From contig NZ_RBAN01000004.1 of NCBI RefSeq assembly GCF_003626655.1, positions 434,001-498,000 on the forward strand: a stretch of DNA of 64,000 nucleotides, written 5' to 3'. Numbering within the stretch: the stretch's first letter is position 1; each line of letters starts with the position of its first letter. Under the pieces are notes generated by a model. That model did not search any database and was not told the origin of the DNA. It saw nothing but the letters and a program-made list of their open reading frames with translations. The translations under genes and the position numbers were made by a program. Positions 25,767 through 32,846 of the stretch are shown one piece after another. Source of the stretch: Micromonospora costi (GTDB taxonomy: Bacteria; Actinomycetota; Actinomycetes; Mycobacteriales; Micromonosporaceae).

Positions 25767-25845
25767 GGTTCGATCACCGTAACGGAAATGCCGGTGCGTG
25801 GCGACAGTCGTCCGGACGTCGTGGCAGTGGCGGTTCAGGGATTCG

Positions 25846-26889
25846 TCACGGCAGGAACCGGCGGGCGCCCGCGTACTCGAAGGCGTACCGGTGTTCGGAC
25901 ATCGGCACGTACTCGAGGAGGCTCTCGGTGGTGGACGAGTTGGCCGGCGCGTCGATCATGTAGCCGTCCCCGGCGTACATCCCGACGTGGTGGATGCGGC
26001 CGGGCCGCCCGTAGAACAGCAGGTCGCCGGGCTGGAGCTGGTCGTCGGGCACCGGTGTGCCGGCCGCGTACTGGGGCGCGGCGTCGCGCGGGATGGTCAC
26101 CCCGTGCAGGCCGTAGACGGTGTGGGTGAAGCCGGAGCAGTCGAAGCCGAACGCGGACGTGCCGGCCCACAGGTACGGCAGGCCCACGAACTGCCGGGCG
26201 GTGGCGACCAGATCCTCCCCCGTGGGAGCGGGGATCTCGGTCGCGGCGGCGTAGGTGGCGACCGCGTCGGCCGGCAGCCAGCCGGCGCCGGCGGGGGTGG
26301 CGACGCGTATCGCCGTGCCGGCACGGGCCAGCAGCGGAAGGCGGGTGTTCAGCGACAGCTCCGCGAGGTGTCGTCGGCCCCCGGGGTCGGCGGACAGCCA
26401 CGCCGTCGGGGCGGTCACCTGCGCGACGGGCCGTGAGCGTACGAGGGCGCCGAAGCGCGACGCGGCGCGTACCTGGGCGGCCGGCATCCAGCCGGGGTAG
26501 CCGAGCGTGTGGCGCGGGGTGGGCTGCCCGTGCACGGCGACCTGGAGCCAGTCGCCGGAGCGGGCCAGGACGGTGACCTCGGTGCCGTACGTCGCCTGCG
26601 TCTCCAGGCGGCCGATCAGCCAGGCCCGCTCCGCCAGCGTCATCGCCCGGGTCCAGGCCCGGATGTCCACCGGGTCGCCGACGGCCGGCGCGTCCACCGG
26701 CCGGTCCTCGCCGGGGCGTACCCACGAGGTCGCGACCGCCACGTCGACGTAGGCCGTGTCGCCGACGTCCAGCGGTTCGGCTGCGGGTGACGGGTCGGTG
26801 CGGGCGGCGGCGGGCGCCGGCACCGCGGGGCCGACGGCGAGCGCGCCGGCGGCGACGGCCAGCAGGGCGACGCGGACGAGGGTACGCAC
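25846..26889 (-). CDS. secreted NlpC/P60 peptidoglycan endopeptidase with SH3-like domains
   Basis: 347 residues. Sec signal peptide (residues 1-25). Residues about 40-215 contain two bacterial SH3-like segments; the second ends near TPAGAGWLPADAV. The catalytic NlpC/P60 domain covers about residues 225-345, with the nucleophile in FDCSGF and catalytic His in RIHHVGMYAG; the PGDLLFY segment is typical. It should cut stem-peptide bonds in the cell wall. GTG at 26889 is chosen for the GGAGG 5-6 nt upstream and because it starts right at the signal peptide; ATG 26964 would bury it. Confidence 0.9.
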   Translation of the reverse strand: MRTLVRVALLAVAAGALAVGPAVPAPAAARTDPSPAAEPLDVGDTAYVDVAVATSWVRPGEDRPVDAPAVGDPVDIRAWTRAMTLAERAWLIGRLETQATYGTEVTVLARSGDWLQVAVHGQPTPRHTLGYPGWMPAAQVRAASRFGALVRSRPVAQVTAPTAWLSADPGGRRHLAELSLNTRLPLLARAGTAIRVATPAGAGWLPADAVATYAAATEIPAPTGEDLVATARQFVGLPYLWAGTSAFGFDCSGFTHTVYGLHGVTIPRDAAPQYAAGTPVPDDQLQPGDLLFYGRPGRIHHVGMYAGDGYMIDAPANSSTTESLLEYVPMSEHRYAFEYAGARRFLP

Positions 26890-27016
26890 GCCAACCTCCA
26901 GACGATCGGCAACGGTATGTAGACATCCTTCACCGCAGACAAGATCCATGCAAGATGTCGTCACATCACCCGTCCGGCCAGCCCGGTGCCGCCAGGGTCG
27001 ATGATCGTCGCTCGGC

Positions 27017-27022
27017 TAGAAT
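27017..27022 (+). promoter_or_regulatory. -10 hexamer TAGAAT for nhaA
   Basis: TAGAAT predicts a start near 27029, giving a 60-nt leader that begins exactly at the first strand of the possible P1 helix. No convincing -35 is visible. Confidence 0.5.
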
Positions 27023-27028
27023 GGGTGG

Positions 27029-27088
27029 CGGTGTGCCGGGAAGTCTGGTCGGCGGTCCCCTCATCGACCCCACCGGAGGAGCTTCCCG
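27029..27088 (+). ncRNA. structured nhaA leader, candidate ion-sensing riboswitch
   Basis: The leader can close a helix CGGTG (27029-27033) with CACCG (27071-27075), directly against the Shine-Dalgarno GGAGGAG (27075-27081). A competing helix GGGAAG (27038-27043) with CTTCCC (27082-27087) would bury that site, and GGTC (27047-27050) can pair with GACC (27066-27069) inside. Mutually exclusive helices around a ribosome-binding site are a translational riboswitch layout. RNA motifs upstream of nhaA genes that sense Li+/Na+ are known (nhaA-I); membership is not shown here. Confidence 0.45.
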
Positions 27089-28414
27089 ATGGCCACGCCG
27101 CCCACCGACCGTACGCCGCGCCTGCTGAGCCGCGGCAGCTGGCCGGAGGCACGCCGGATCGGCGACATCCTGCGTACCGAGACCGTGGGCGGAATGCTCC
27201 TGCTTGCCGCCGCCGTCCTCGCCCTCGTCTGGGCCAACTCGCCGTGGTCCGAGGCGTACCGGCGGCTCGGTGATCTCACCCTCGGGCCGGCGGGCCTGCA
27301 CCTGGACCTCACACTGGCGCAGTGGGCCGCCGACGGCCTGCTGGCCGTCTTCTTCTTCGTGGCCGGTCTGGAGCTCAAACGTGAGTTCGTGGCCGGGGAC
27401 CTGCGCGAGCCCCGCCGGGCTCTGCTGCCGGTCGCCGCCGCGCTCGGCGGCATGGCGGTGCCGGCGCTGATCTTCACGGCGTTCAACGCCGGCGCCGGCG
27501 GCGAGGCGTTGCGGGGCTGGGCCATCCCGACGGCCACGGACATCGCGTTCGCCCTGGCCGTCCTCGGCGTGATCAACACGCACCTGCCCGCCGCGATGCG
27601 GACGTTCCTGCTGACCCTCGCGGTGGTCGACGACCTCCTGGCGATCGTGATCATCGCGGTGTTCTACACCAGCTCGCTGCACTTCGGGCCGCTGCTGCTG
27701 GCGCTCGCGCCGCTCGCGCTGTTCACCGTCCTCGTGCAGCGACGCGTACGGTCCTGGTGGCTGCTGCTGCCGCTCGCCGCGGTGACGTGGGCCCTGGTCC
27801 ACGCCTCCGGCGTGCACGCCACGGTCGCCGGGGTGGCGCTCGGCTTCGCCGTGCCGGTGCTGCGCCGCCGGCCGGGGCCCGGGCCGGGGCTCGCGGAGCA
27901 CTTCGAGCACCGGTTCCGGCCGCTGTCGGCCGGCGTCGCGGTCCCGGTGTTCGCGTTCTTCGCGGCCGGGGTGTCCGTGGGCGGCGCGAGCGGGCTCGGT
28001 GCGAGCCTCACCGACGCGGTGACCGTGGGGGTGCTGGTCGGGCTCGTCGTCGGCAAGGCGGTCGGCGTCTTCGGCGCCACCTGGCTGGTGCAGCGGCTCA
28101 CCCGGGCCCGCCTGGCGGAAGAGATCGACTGGTGGGACGTCTTCGGGCTGGCGCTGCTGGCCGGAATCGGTTTCACGGTGTCCCTGCTCATCGGTGAGCT
28201 GGCGTTCGGCGCCGGCAGCGCTCGCGACGACCACACCAAGATCGGCGTTCTGCTGGGGTCGCTGCTGTCCGCCCTGCTGGCCACCGCCGTCCTGCGTGCC
28301 CGCAACCGGCACTACCGGCGGGTCTGCACGATCGAGGAGCGTGACAGCGACGCCGACGGCGTGCCGGACGTGTACCAGGGGCGCGACGTTCCGCCCAGCG
28401 TGTCCGGCCGCTGA
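27089..28414 (+). CDS. nhaA: Na+/H+ antiporter NhaA
   Basis: 441 residues with about 11-12 hydrophobic segments. Exchanges Na+ or Li+ for protons to control pH and salt. Seen: the early GMLLLAAAVLALVWANSPW segment, PTATDIAFALAVLGV, and the paired ion-binding Asp residues in VVDDLLAI (equivalent to Asp163-Asp164). The C-terminal 35 residues form a soluble tail ending in a DSDADGVPDVYQG segment that resembles a Ca2+-binding thrombospondin type 3 motif. GGAGGAG lies 7 nt before the ATG. It is divergent from the NlpC gene and preceded by a structured leader. Confidence 0.95.
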   Translation: MATPPTDRTPRLLSRGSWPEARRIGDILRTETVGGMLLLAAAVLALVWANSPWSEAYRRLGDLTLGPAGLHLDLTLAQWAADGLLAVFFFVAGLELKREFVAGDLREPRRALLPVAAALGGMAVPALIFTAFNAGAGGEALRGWAIPTATDIAFALAVLGVINTHLPAAMRTFLLTLAVVDDLLAIVIIAVFYTSSLHFGPLLLALAPLALFTVLVQRRVRSWWLLLPLAAVTWALVHASGVHATVAGVALGFAVPVLRRRPGPGPGLAEHFEHRFRPLSAGVAVPVFAFFAAGVSVGGASGLGASLTDAVTVGVLVGLVVGKAVGVFGATWLVQRLTRARLAEEIDWWDVFGLALLAGIGFTVSLLIGELAFGAGSARDDHTKIGVLLGSLLSALLATAVLRARNRHYRRVCTIEERDSDADGVPDVYQGRDVPPSVSGR

Positions 28415-28431
28415 CCGGCCCGACCGGTCAG
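28411..28431. terminator. palindrome containing both convergent stop codons
   Basis: CTGACCGG-CCCGA-CCGGTCAG: an 8-bp perfect stem with a 5-nt loop. The TGA of nhaA and the TGA of the opposite exporter gene both lie inside the arms. The stem is short for a terminator but is symmetrical to both genes. Confidence 0.4.
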
Positions 28432-29549
28432 GCCGTCAGCAGCACGCCCGCGTACGACACGCCGGCCACCACCGCCCAGGCACTCAGGCCCAGGGCCGCG
28501 GCCCGCTTCCCGGTGCGCGCGAGGGTTGGCAGGTGCACCGCGCTGCCGAGCCCGAACAGCGCGGCCGAGAGCAGGATCTCCTGCGCCAGCGCCGCACCGT
28601 CGAGCACGTCGGCGGGCAGCCAGCCGGTGCTGCGCAGCCCGATCATGACGAGGAAGCCGACGACGAACATTGGCACGATCGACGGCTTCGTGGCCGGCCC
28701 CGGGTCGGTGCCCGGGCGGGTGGCGTGCCGGCGTCGGAGGGCCAGTGCCACCACGGCGACCAGCGGGGCGAGCAGCGCCACCCGCATCAGCTTCACCAGG
28801 ACGGCGTCGCCGAGGGCCGCCGGATCGGCGGTCTGGGCGGTGGCCACGACCTGCCCCACGTCGTGCACGCTCGCCCCGACCCAACGGCCGAACTCGGCGG
28901 CGTCGAGACCCAGAGGGTGCTGCAGCAGCGGGAGCACGGCGATGGCCAGCGTCCCGCACAACGTCACCAGGGCGACCGACGACGCCGCGTCCTCCTCGTC
29001 GCTGCCGGTCGCCGCGCTGACCGCGCCGATCGCCGAGGCGCCGCAGATCGCGTACCCGGCGGCGATGAGCAGTGGCTGGTCACCGGGCAGGCCGATGCGC
29101 CGGCCCAGCCACCACGTGCCGAGGAAGGTCGCGGCGACCACCGCGACCACCATCACGATGGTCGGCCAGCCGAGCGCGCGTACGTCCTGCACGCTCAGCT
29201 TCAACCCGAGCAGCACGATGCCCAGCCGCATCAGGCGCTTGCCCGCGACGCTGAGGCCGGGTCGGGCCACCCCGCGTACCCTGTCCCGCAGGGCGGGCAG
29301 GTGTGCGGCGACGACACCCAGCACGATCGCCACGGTCAGGGTCGGGACGGCGGGAAGCGCCCAGTGCACCGCCCAGGCCGCCGCCGCGCCGATGCCCGCC
29401 ACGAGGAGCCCGGGGAGGACGCCCGCGAGCCGGCTCCCACCAGGGGAGCGCGTCGTCGGCGCGTCCGCGCCATCGCGGCGGTCGGGGCCACCCCCACCGG
29501 TACGCGGGGACGCCCCCGGGCCGTGGCCGGTCGTGCTGGTGAGTGTCAT
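28428..29549 (-). CDS. YeiH/UPF0324-type putative sulfur-anion exporter
   Basis: 373 residues with about 10 hydrophobic segments, the usual size of the YeiH (putative sulfate exporter, PSE) family. Typical blocks include KRLMRLGIVLLGLKLSVQDV, LLIAAGYAICGASAIGA and VGASVHDVGQVVATAQ. The first 45 residues are a polar Gly/Pro-rich extension not usual for the family. Its start overlaps the cysteine dioxygenase stop by 4 nt (ATGA). Coupling to that enzyme supports export of sulfite or sulfate derived from cysteine; relatives such as TauZ have been linked to sulfite export. Confidence 0.85.
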   Translation of the reverse strand: MTLTSTTGHGPGASPRTGGGGPDRRDGADAPTTRSPGGSRLAGVLPGLLVAGIGAAAAWAVHWALPAVPTLTVAIVLGVVAAHLPALRDRVRGVARPGLSVAGKRLMRLGIVLLGLKLSVQDVRALGWPTIVMVVAVVAATFLGTWWLGRRIGLPGDQPLLIAAGYAICGASAIGAVSAATGSDEEDAASSVALVTLCGTLAIAVLPLLQHPLGLDAAEFGRWVGASVHDVGQVVATAQTADPAALGDAVLVKLMRVALLAPLVAVVALALRRRHATRPGTDPGPATKPSIVPMFVVGFLVMIGLRSTGWLPADVLDGAALAQEILLSAALFGLGSAVHLPTLARTGKRAAALGLSAWAVVAGVSYAGVLLTA

Positions 29550-30109
29550 GCCTCGTCGGTCCGGTGGTCGTACACGCGCCGCACGCTCGACCCGAGGCGG
29601 GAGATGTCCGCACCGTAGATGTGCAGGGACACGGCCTTGCCGGTGCCGCCGTTCCAGACCCGGTGGATGTCGCCGGGCGGCGCGAAGCCACACACCTCGC
29701 CCTGCCGGTTGACCACGTCCTGGGTGGCGACCAGCCGGGCCGTGGTGCCGTCGGACACCAGCCGGAACCGCCGCTCGTGCTCCTCGCCCTGATGCACCCC
29801 CGTGACGCACCAGGCGACGTGGTCGTGGATGGCGGTCTTCTGGCCGGGCAGCCAGACCAGGGCCACGATCGAGAAGCCGCCGTCCCGCTCGGCGTGCAGG
29901 ACGTGCTGGCGGTAGCGCTCCGGGTCGCCCTCGTACTGCTCCGGCGTGAGCAGGTCGGCCGCCCCCAGGTGCGGGGCCAGCCGCTCCCCCACCAGGTACG
30001 CGGTCAGGTCGGGCGGCAGGCCCCGGTCGACCACGTCCCGTACCTCCTCGACGAGCCGGGCGAGGCGCGTGGTGGTGGCGGTGAGGGGGACGGTGGCCGG
30101 AGTGCTCAT
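29546..30109 (-). CDS. cysteine dioxygenase (type I, cupin)
   Basis: 187 residues. Adds O2 to the cysteine thiol to give cysteine sulfinate, the first step of cysteine breakdown to sulfite. The iron-binding His residues are in TAIHDHVAW near residue 98 and GDIHRVWN near 152, within a small cupin barrel. Length fits bacterial CDO. Placed 82 bp after the LysR gene and overlapping the exporter gene, so the order on the minus strand is regulator, enzyme, exporter. Cytoplasmic. Confidence 0.9.
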   Translation of the reverse strand: MSTPATVPLTATTTRLARLVEEVRDVVDRGLPPDLTAYLVGERLAPHLGAADLLTPEQYEGDPERYRQHVLHAERDGGFSIVALVWLPGQKTAIHDHVAWCVTGVHQGEEHERRFRLVSDGTTARLVATQDVVNRQGEVCGFAPPGDIHRVWNGGTGKAVSLHIYGADISRLGSSVRRVYDHRTDEA

Positions 30110-30140
30110 GGAACCCAGCCTGACCGCTGTCTCCTATCAC

Positions 30141-30162
30141 GTCCAACAACAGTTTCTTGGAC
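30141..30162. promoter_or_regulatory. inverted repeat GTCCAA-N10-TTGGAC before the cysteine dioxygenase gene
   Basis: Six-bp arms with a 10-bp spacer, 32 bp before the start of the cysteine dioxygenase gene. It may be a second LysR site next to the promoter. Confidence 0.4.
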
Positions 30163-30166
30163 GATC

Positions 30167-30181
30167 ATAAGGAACGCTTAT
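30167..30181. promoter_or_regulatory. LysR box ATAAG-N5-CTTAT
   Basis: Perfect dyad with the classic T-N11-A spacing (T30168 to A30180). It lies in the 82-bp gap between the LysR gene and the cysteine dioxygenase gene, as expected for the activator site of the dioxygenase-exporter pair. Confidence 0.6.
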
Positions 30182-30191
30182 CCGACGGGGC

Positions 30192-31124
30192 TCACTCCGC
30201 CCGGTCGTTCCGCCGTCCGGCCACCGACGCGAGCGCCTCCAGCACCCGGGCGGTCGCGGGGATGCGCAGGTGCTCCCGCAGGACGTACGCGGACACCTGG
30301 CGTCGTGAGGCGGGCGACAGCGGCCGTCCCCGGACCTTGTCGCGGCGGAGGAAGGAGAGTGTGAGCCCGGGCATCATGGCGACGCCGAGGCCCTGGGCGA
30401 CGAGCGCCTGGACCGCCAGGTTGTCGTCGGTGGTGAACACGATGTCGGGGGTGAACCCGAGCTGGGCGCACTCGTGCAGGAAGTTCGTACGGCAGCGGAG
30501 GCACCCGGCGATCCAGCGTTCCTCGGCGAGGTCGGCGAGCTGGACGGCCCGGCGCCGGGCCAGCGGATGCCCGACGGGCAGCAGCACGGTGAGCTGGTCC
30601 TCCAGCAGCGGGATCTCCACCAGATCCTCCGGCACCTCCTCGCGCAGCCCGGGGTAGGTGAAGGCCAGCGTGACGTCGGTCTCGCCGTCGACGACGCGTC
30701 GCAGCGAGTCCGGCGGCTCGTCCTCGAGCAGCTCCACCCGGATGCCCGGGTGCTCGACGGACAGCAGCGCCATGGCCTCCGGCACCAGGGTCGCGTTGGC
30801 GCTCGGGAACGCGCAGACCCGCACCCGGCCGGTCCGCAGCCGGGCGATCGCGGCCATCTGCTCCCGGGCGACCGACATGCTGCCGAGGATGTTCTCCGTG
30901 TGGCGGGCCAGCGTCTCCCCCGCCTCCGTCAGCCGCAGCCTCCGGCCCACCCGGGTGAACAGCGGGGTGCCGACCTCGCGCTCCAGCGCCTTCATCTGCT
31001 GGGTGATCGCCGGCTGGGTGTAGCCCAGGGCCTGCGCCGCGGCGGAGTACGAGCGCGTCCGGACCACCTCGTGAAACGTCCGGATATGGCGCGAGTCGAA
31101 CACCGTCGGATCATAGGTCGCCAC
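30192..31124 (-). CDS. LysR-family transcriptional regulator
   Basis: 310 residues, standard for the family. N-terminal winged HTH (residues 8-65: HIRTFHEVVRTRSYSAAAQALGYTQPAITQQMKALE), then the two-lobed effector domain with VRVCAFPSANATLVPEAM and GLGVAMMPGL. GTG at 31124 is used; GTG 31103 is possible. It lies upstream of, and in the same direction as, the cysteine dioxygenase and exporter genes, with a T-N11-A dyad between, so it likely controls them in response to a sulfur metabolite. YeiE of E. coli next to yeiH is a parallel case. Confidence 0.9.
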   Translation of the reverse strand: MATYDPTVFDSRHIRTFHEVVRTRSYSAAAQALGYTQPAITQQMKALEREVGTPLFTRVGRRLRLTEAGETLARHTENILGSMSVAREQMAAIARLRTGRVRVCAFPSANATLVPEAMALLSVEHPGIRVELLEDEPPDSLRRVVDGETDVTLAFTYPGLREEVPEDLVEIPLLEDQLTVLLPVGHPLARRRAVQLADLAEERWIAGCLRCRTNFLHECAQLGFTPDIVFTTDDNLAVQALVAQGLGVAMMPGLTLSFLRRDKVRGRPLSPASRRQVSAYVLREHLRIPATARVLEALASVAGRRNDRAE

Positions 31125-31221
31125 CCCACCACCCGCCCACGCTCGTGGGCCGGACCACAGCCGCCGCGCGCCCGGCCGCGCCCGGCCGGCGAGCCGCCGC
31201 CGGGGCGGGGCCGACCCGGGC

Positions 31222-31905
31222 TCAGGACGCGTCGGGCGCGAGGAGAGCCCGCAGCAGGCCGCGCAGGGCGCGGTCGAACAGATCCGTGGCGGGGGGCGCG
31301 GCGGGCGGCTGGCGGAACGCGGCCACGAGATGCGGGTACGGGGTGAGGTCGATCCCGGCGAACGTGAACCCCGCACCGGCGCTCGCCTGCCGGGCGAACA
31401 GGATGGCGACGCCGTTCATCATGGCGATCGCCTCGAACTTCGCGGTGATCGTCGCCGGGGACGCCGCCATGATCCCGAGGCAGGCGTCGAAGAACGCGAG
31501 CGCCTCGGGGCCGATGGCCGACGGGCGTTGGCTCAGCTCGGCCAGCCAGGGGTGGCGCTCGTGCACCTCCCGCTGGGCGCGGGCCATCCGCAGCAGCGCG
31601 TCCATCCAGTCGCCGTGCGGTTCCGGATACGGGCGCAGCTCCGCCGCCACCCGGTCGGCCATCAGGTCGAGCAGGTCGTCACGGGAGGAGAGGTACCGGT
31701 AGAGCGAGGCGGCACCGGTCTCCAGCCGCGCGGCCACCGCCCGCATGGACACCGCGGCCAGGCCGTCTGCGTCGGCGATCGCGACAGCCGCCGCCACGAT
31801 GTCGTCCCGGCTGTGGGCGGGGGTCGGCCCCCGAGTCCCACGCTCCGGTCGCCGCCAGATCGAGTCGCGCGGGGAGGGGCCGGTTTCGGATGCTGCGTCG
31901 CTCAC
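31222..31905 (-). CDS. TetR-family repressor
   Basis: 227 residues. HTH near residues 35-80 (SRDDIVAAAVAIADADGLAAVSMRAVAARLETGAASLYRYL is the typical pattern), then an all-helical ligand domain of the TetR_C type seen in TetR/ActII-like members. GTG at 31905 gives a normal N-terminus; an ATG at 31971 would reach across the operator. Divergent from the alpha/beta hydrolase gene, with a 59-bp gap that holds a perfect dyad; it probably represses both itself and the hydrolase. Confidence 0.88.
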   Translation of the reverse strand: MSDAASETGPSPRDSIWRRPERGTRGPTPAHSRDDIVAAAVAIADADGLAAVSMRAVAARLETGAASLYRYLSSRDDLLDLMADRVAAELRPYPEPHGDWMDALLRMARAQREVHERHPWLAELSQRPSAIGPEALAFFDACLGIMAASPATITAKFEAIAMMNGVAILFARQASAGAGFTFAGIDLTPYPHLVAAFRQPPAAPPATDLFDRALRGLLRALLAPDAS

Positions 31906-31916
31906 CGATTCACTGT

Positions 31917-31941
31917 AAACTGCAAACACCGTTCGCAGTTT
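31917..31941. promoter_or_regulatory. TetR operator candidate AAACTGC-N11-GCAGTTT
   Basis: Perfect 7-bp arms with an 11-bp spacer in the short space between the divergent TetR and hydrolase genes. It overlaps a TAAACT hexamer (31916-31921) that could be the -10 of the hydrolase gene. Confidence 0.65.
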
Positions 31942-31964
31942 TGACAACCGGGAGGTCGAGCGCC

Positions 31965-32777
31965 ATGGCACTGATCACCGCACCGGACGGCGAGAAGATC
32001 ACCCTGCACTCGACCGGCACGGGCACCGACGTGGTCGTGGTCCACGGCGGCGGGGTCACCATCGAGCCGTACCGGAGGCTGGCCGCCGCCCTCGGCGACC
32101 GCTGCACCGTGCACCTCTACAACCGGCGGGGCCGGGCGGACGCACCCGCCCGACGCGAGCCGTACACGGTGGAGCAGGACATCGAGGACCTCGGCGCCGT
32201 GCTGGAGCACACCGGAGCGCGGGCCGTTGTCGGCCACAGCTCCGGCGGGTTCATCGCGCTGCGCGCGGCCCTCGTGCTGCCCATCGCGCGCCTCGCGCTC
32301 TACGACCCGGCCGTCGCCGTCGGCGGTGCGTTCCCGCTGGACTTTCTCGCGCCGACACGGGCGGCGCTGCGTGCGGGTCACCGGGCCCGCGCCATGGCGA
32401 TCGTCGGGGCCGCAATCAACCCGCAGCTCCCGGGGTCACGGCTGCCACTCGGCGTGCAGACGGCGGTCTGCAGCCTGTTCCTGCGCACCGGCATCGGCCG
32501 CCAGATGGGTGAGCTGCTCGACATCACGCTCGACGAGGACGACGAGATCGCGGCGCACGACGGCCCACCCGAGCAGTACGCGCCGGTCACCGCCGAGGTC
32601 CTGTTCTCCTACGGGCAGGACGGACCGCCGTACTACGCGGACATCGCGGCCGCGCTGGCACCCGTCCTGCCCGGAATGCGGGTGCTGCCCGTCCCGCGCT
32701 GCGGGCACGACGGGATCAACCGGGCGCCGGCCCGGCTGGTCGACCCCTTCGCCGCCTTCCTGACCGCGGCGGCCTGA
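31965..32777 (+). CDS. alpha/beta-fold hydrolase
   Basis: 270 residues. Oxyanion region VVVHGGGVT near residue 25, nucleophile motif GHSSGG near residue 88, and a C-terminal His in PRCGHDGIN near 247; the acid residue is not clear. Resembles small soluble esterases or haloperoxidase-like hydrolases of unknown substrate. GGGAGG lies 9 nt before the ATG. Regulated with the divergent TetR gene, which suggests a role in response to a small hydrophobic or xenobiotic compound. Confidence 0.85.
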   Translation: MALITAPDGEKITLHSTGTGTDVVVVHGGGVTIEPYRRLAAALGDRCTVHLYNRRGRADAPARREPYTVEQDIEDLGAVLEHTGARAVVGHSSGGFIALRAALVLPIARLALYDPAVAVGGAFPLDFLAPTRAALRAGHRARAMAIVGAAINPQLPGSRLPLGVQTAVCSLFLRTGIGRQMGELLDITLDEDDEIAAHDGPPEQYAPVTAEVLFSYGQDGPPYYADIAAALAPVLPGMRVLPVPRCGHDGINRAPARLVDPFAAFLTAAA

Positions 32778-32795
32778 CCCCTGGGCGCGTACGCG

Positions 32796-32829
32796 CCGGA
32801 GGGAGCGTCGCGACGGACGCTCCCTCCGG
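32796..32829. terminator. bidirectional terminator between hydrolase and M36 peptidase genes
   Basis: 14-bp perfect stem CCGGAGGGAGCGTC / GACGCTCCCTCCGG with a 6-nt loop, centred between two convergent stops (32777, 32847). Confidence 0.8.
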
Positions 32830-32846
32830 ACTCCCAGGGCCCGCGG

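Noticed and set aside
26890..27016. c-di-AMP (ydaO) riboswitch before the NlpC/P60 gene
   Set aside because: Such elements often precede actinobacterial cell-wall hydrolase genes, but I could not find the conserved core in this short leader.
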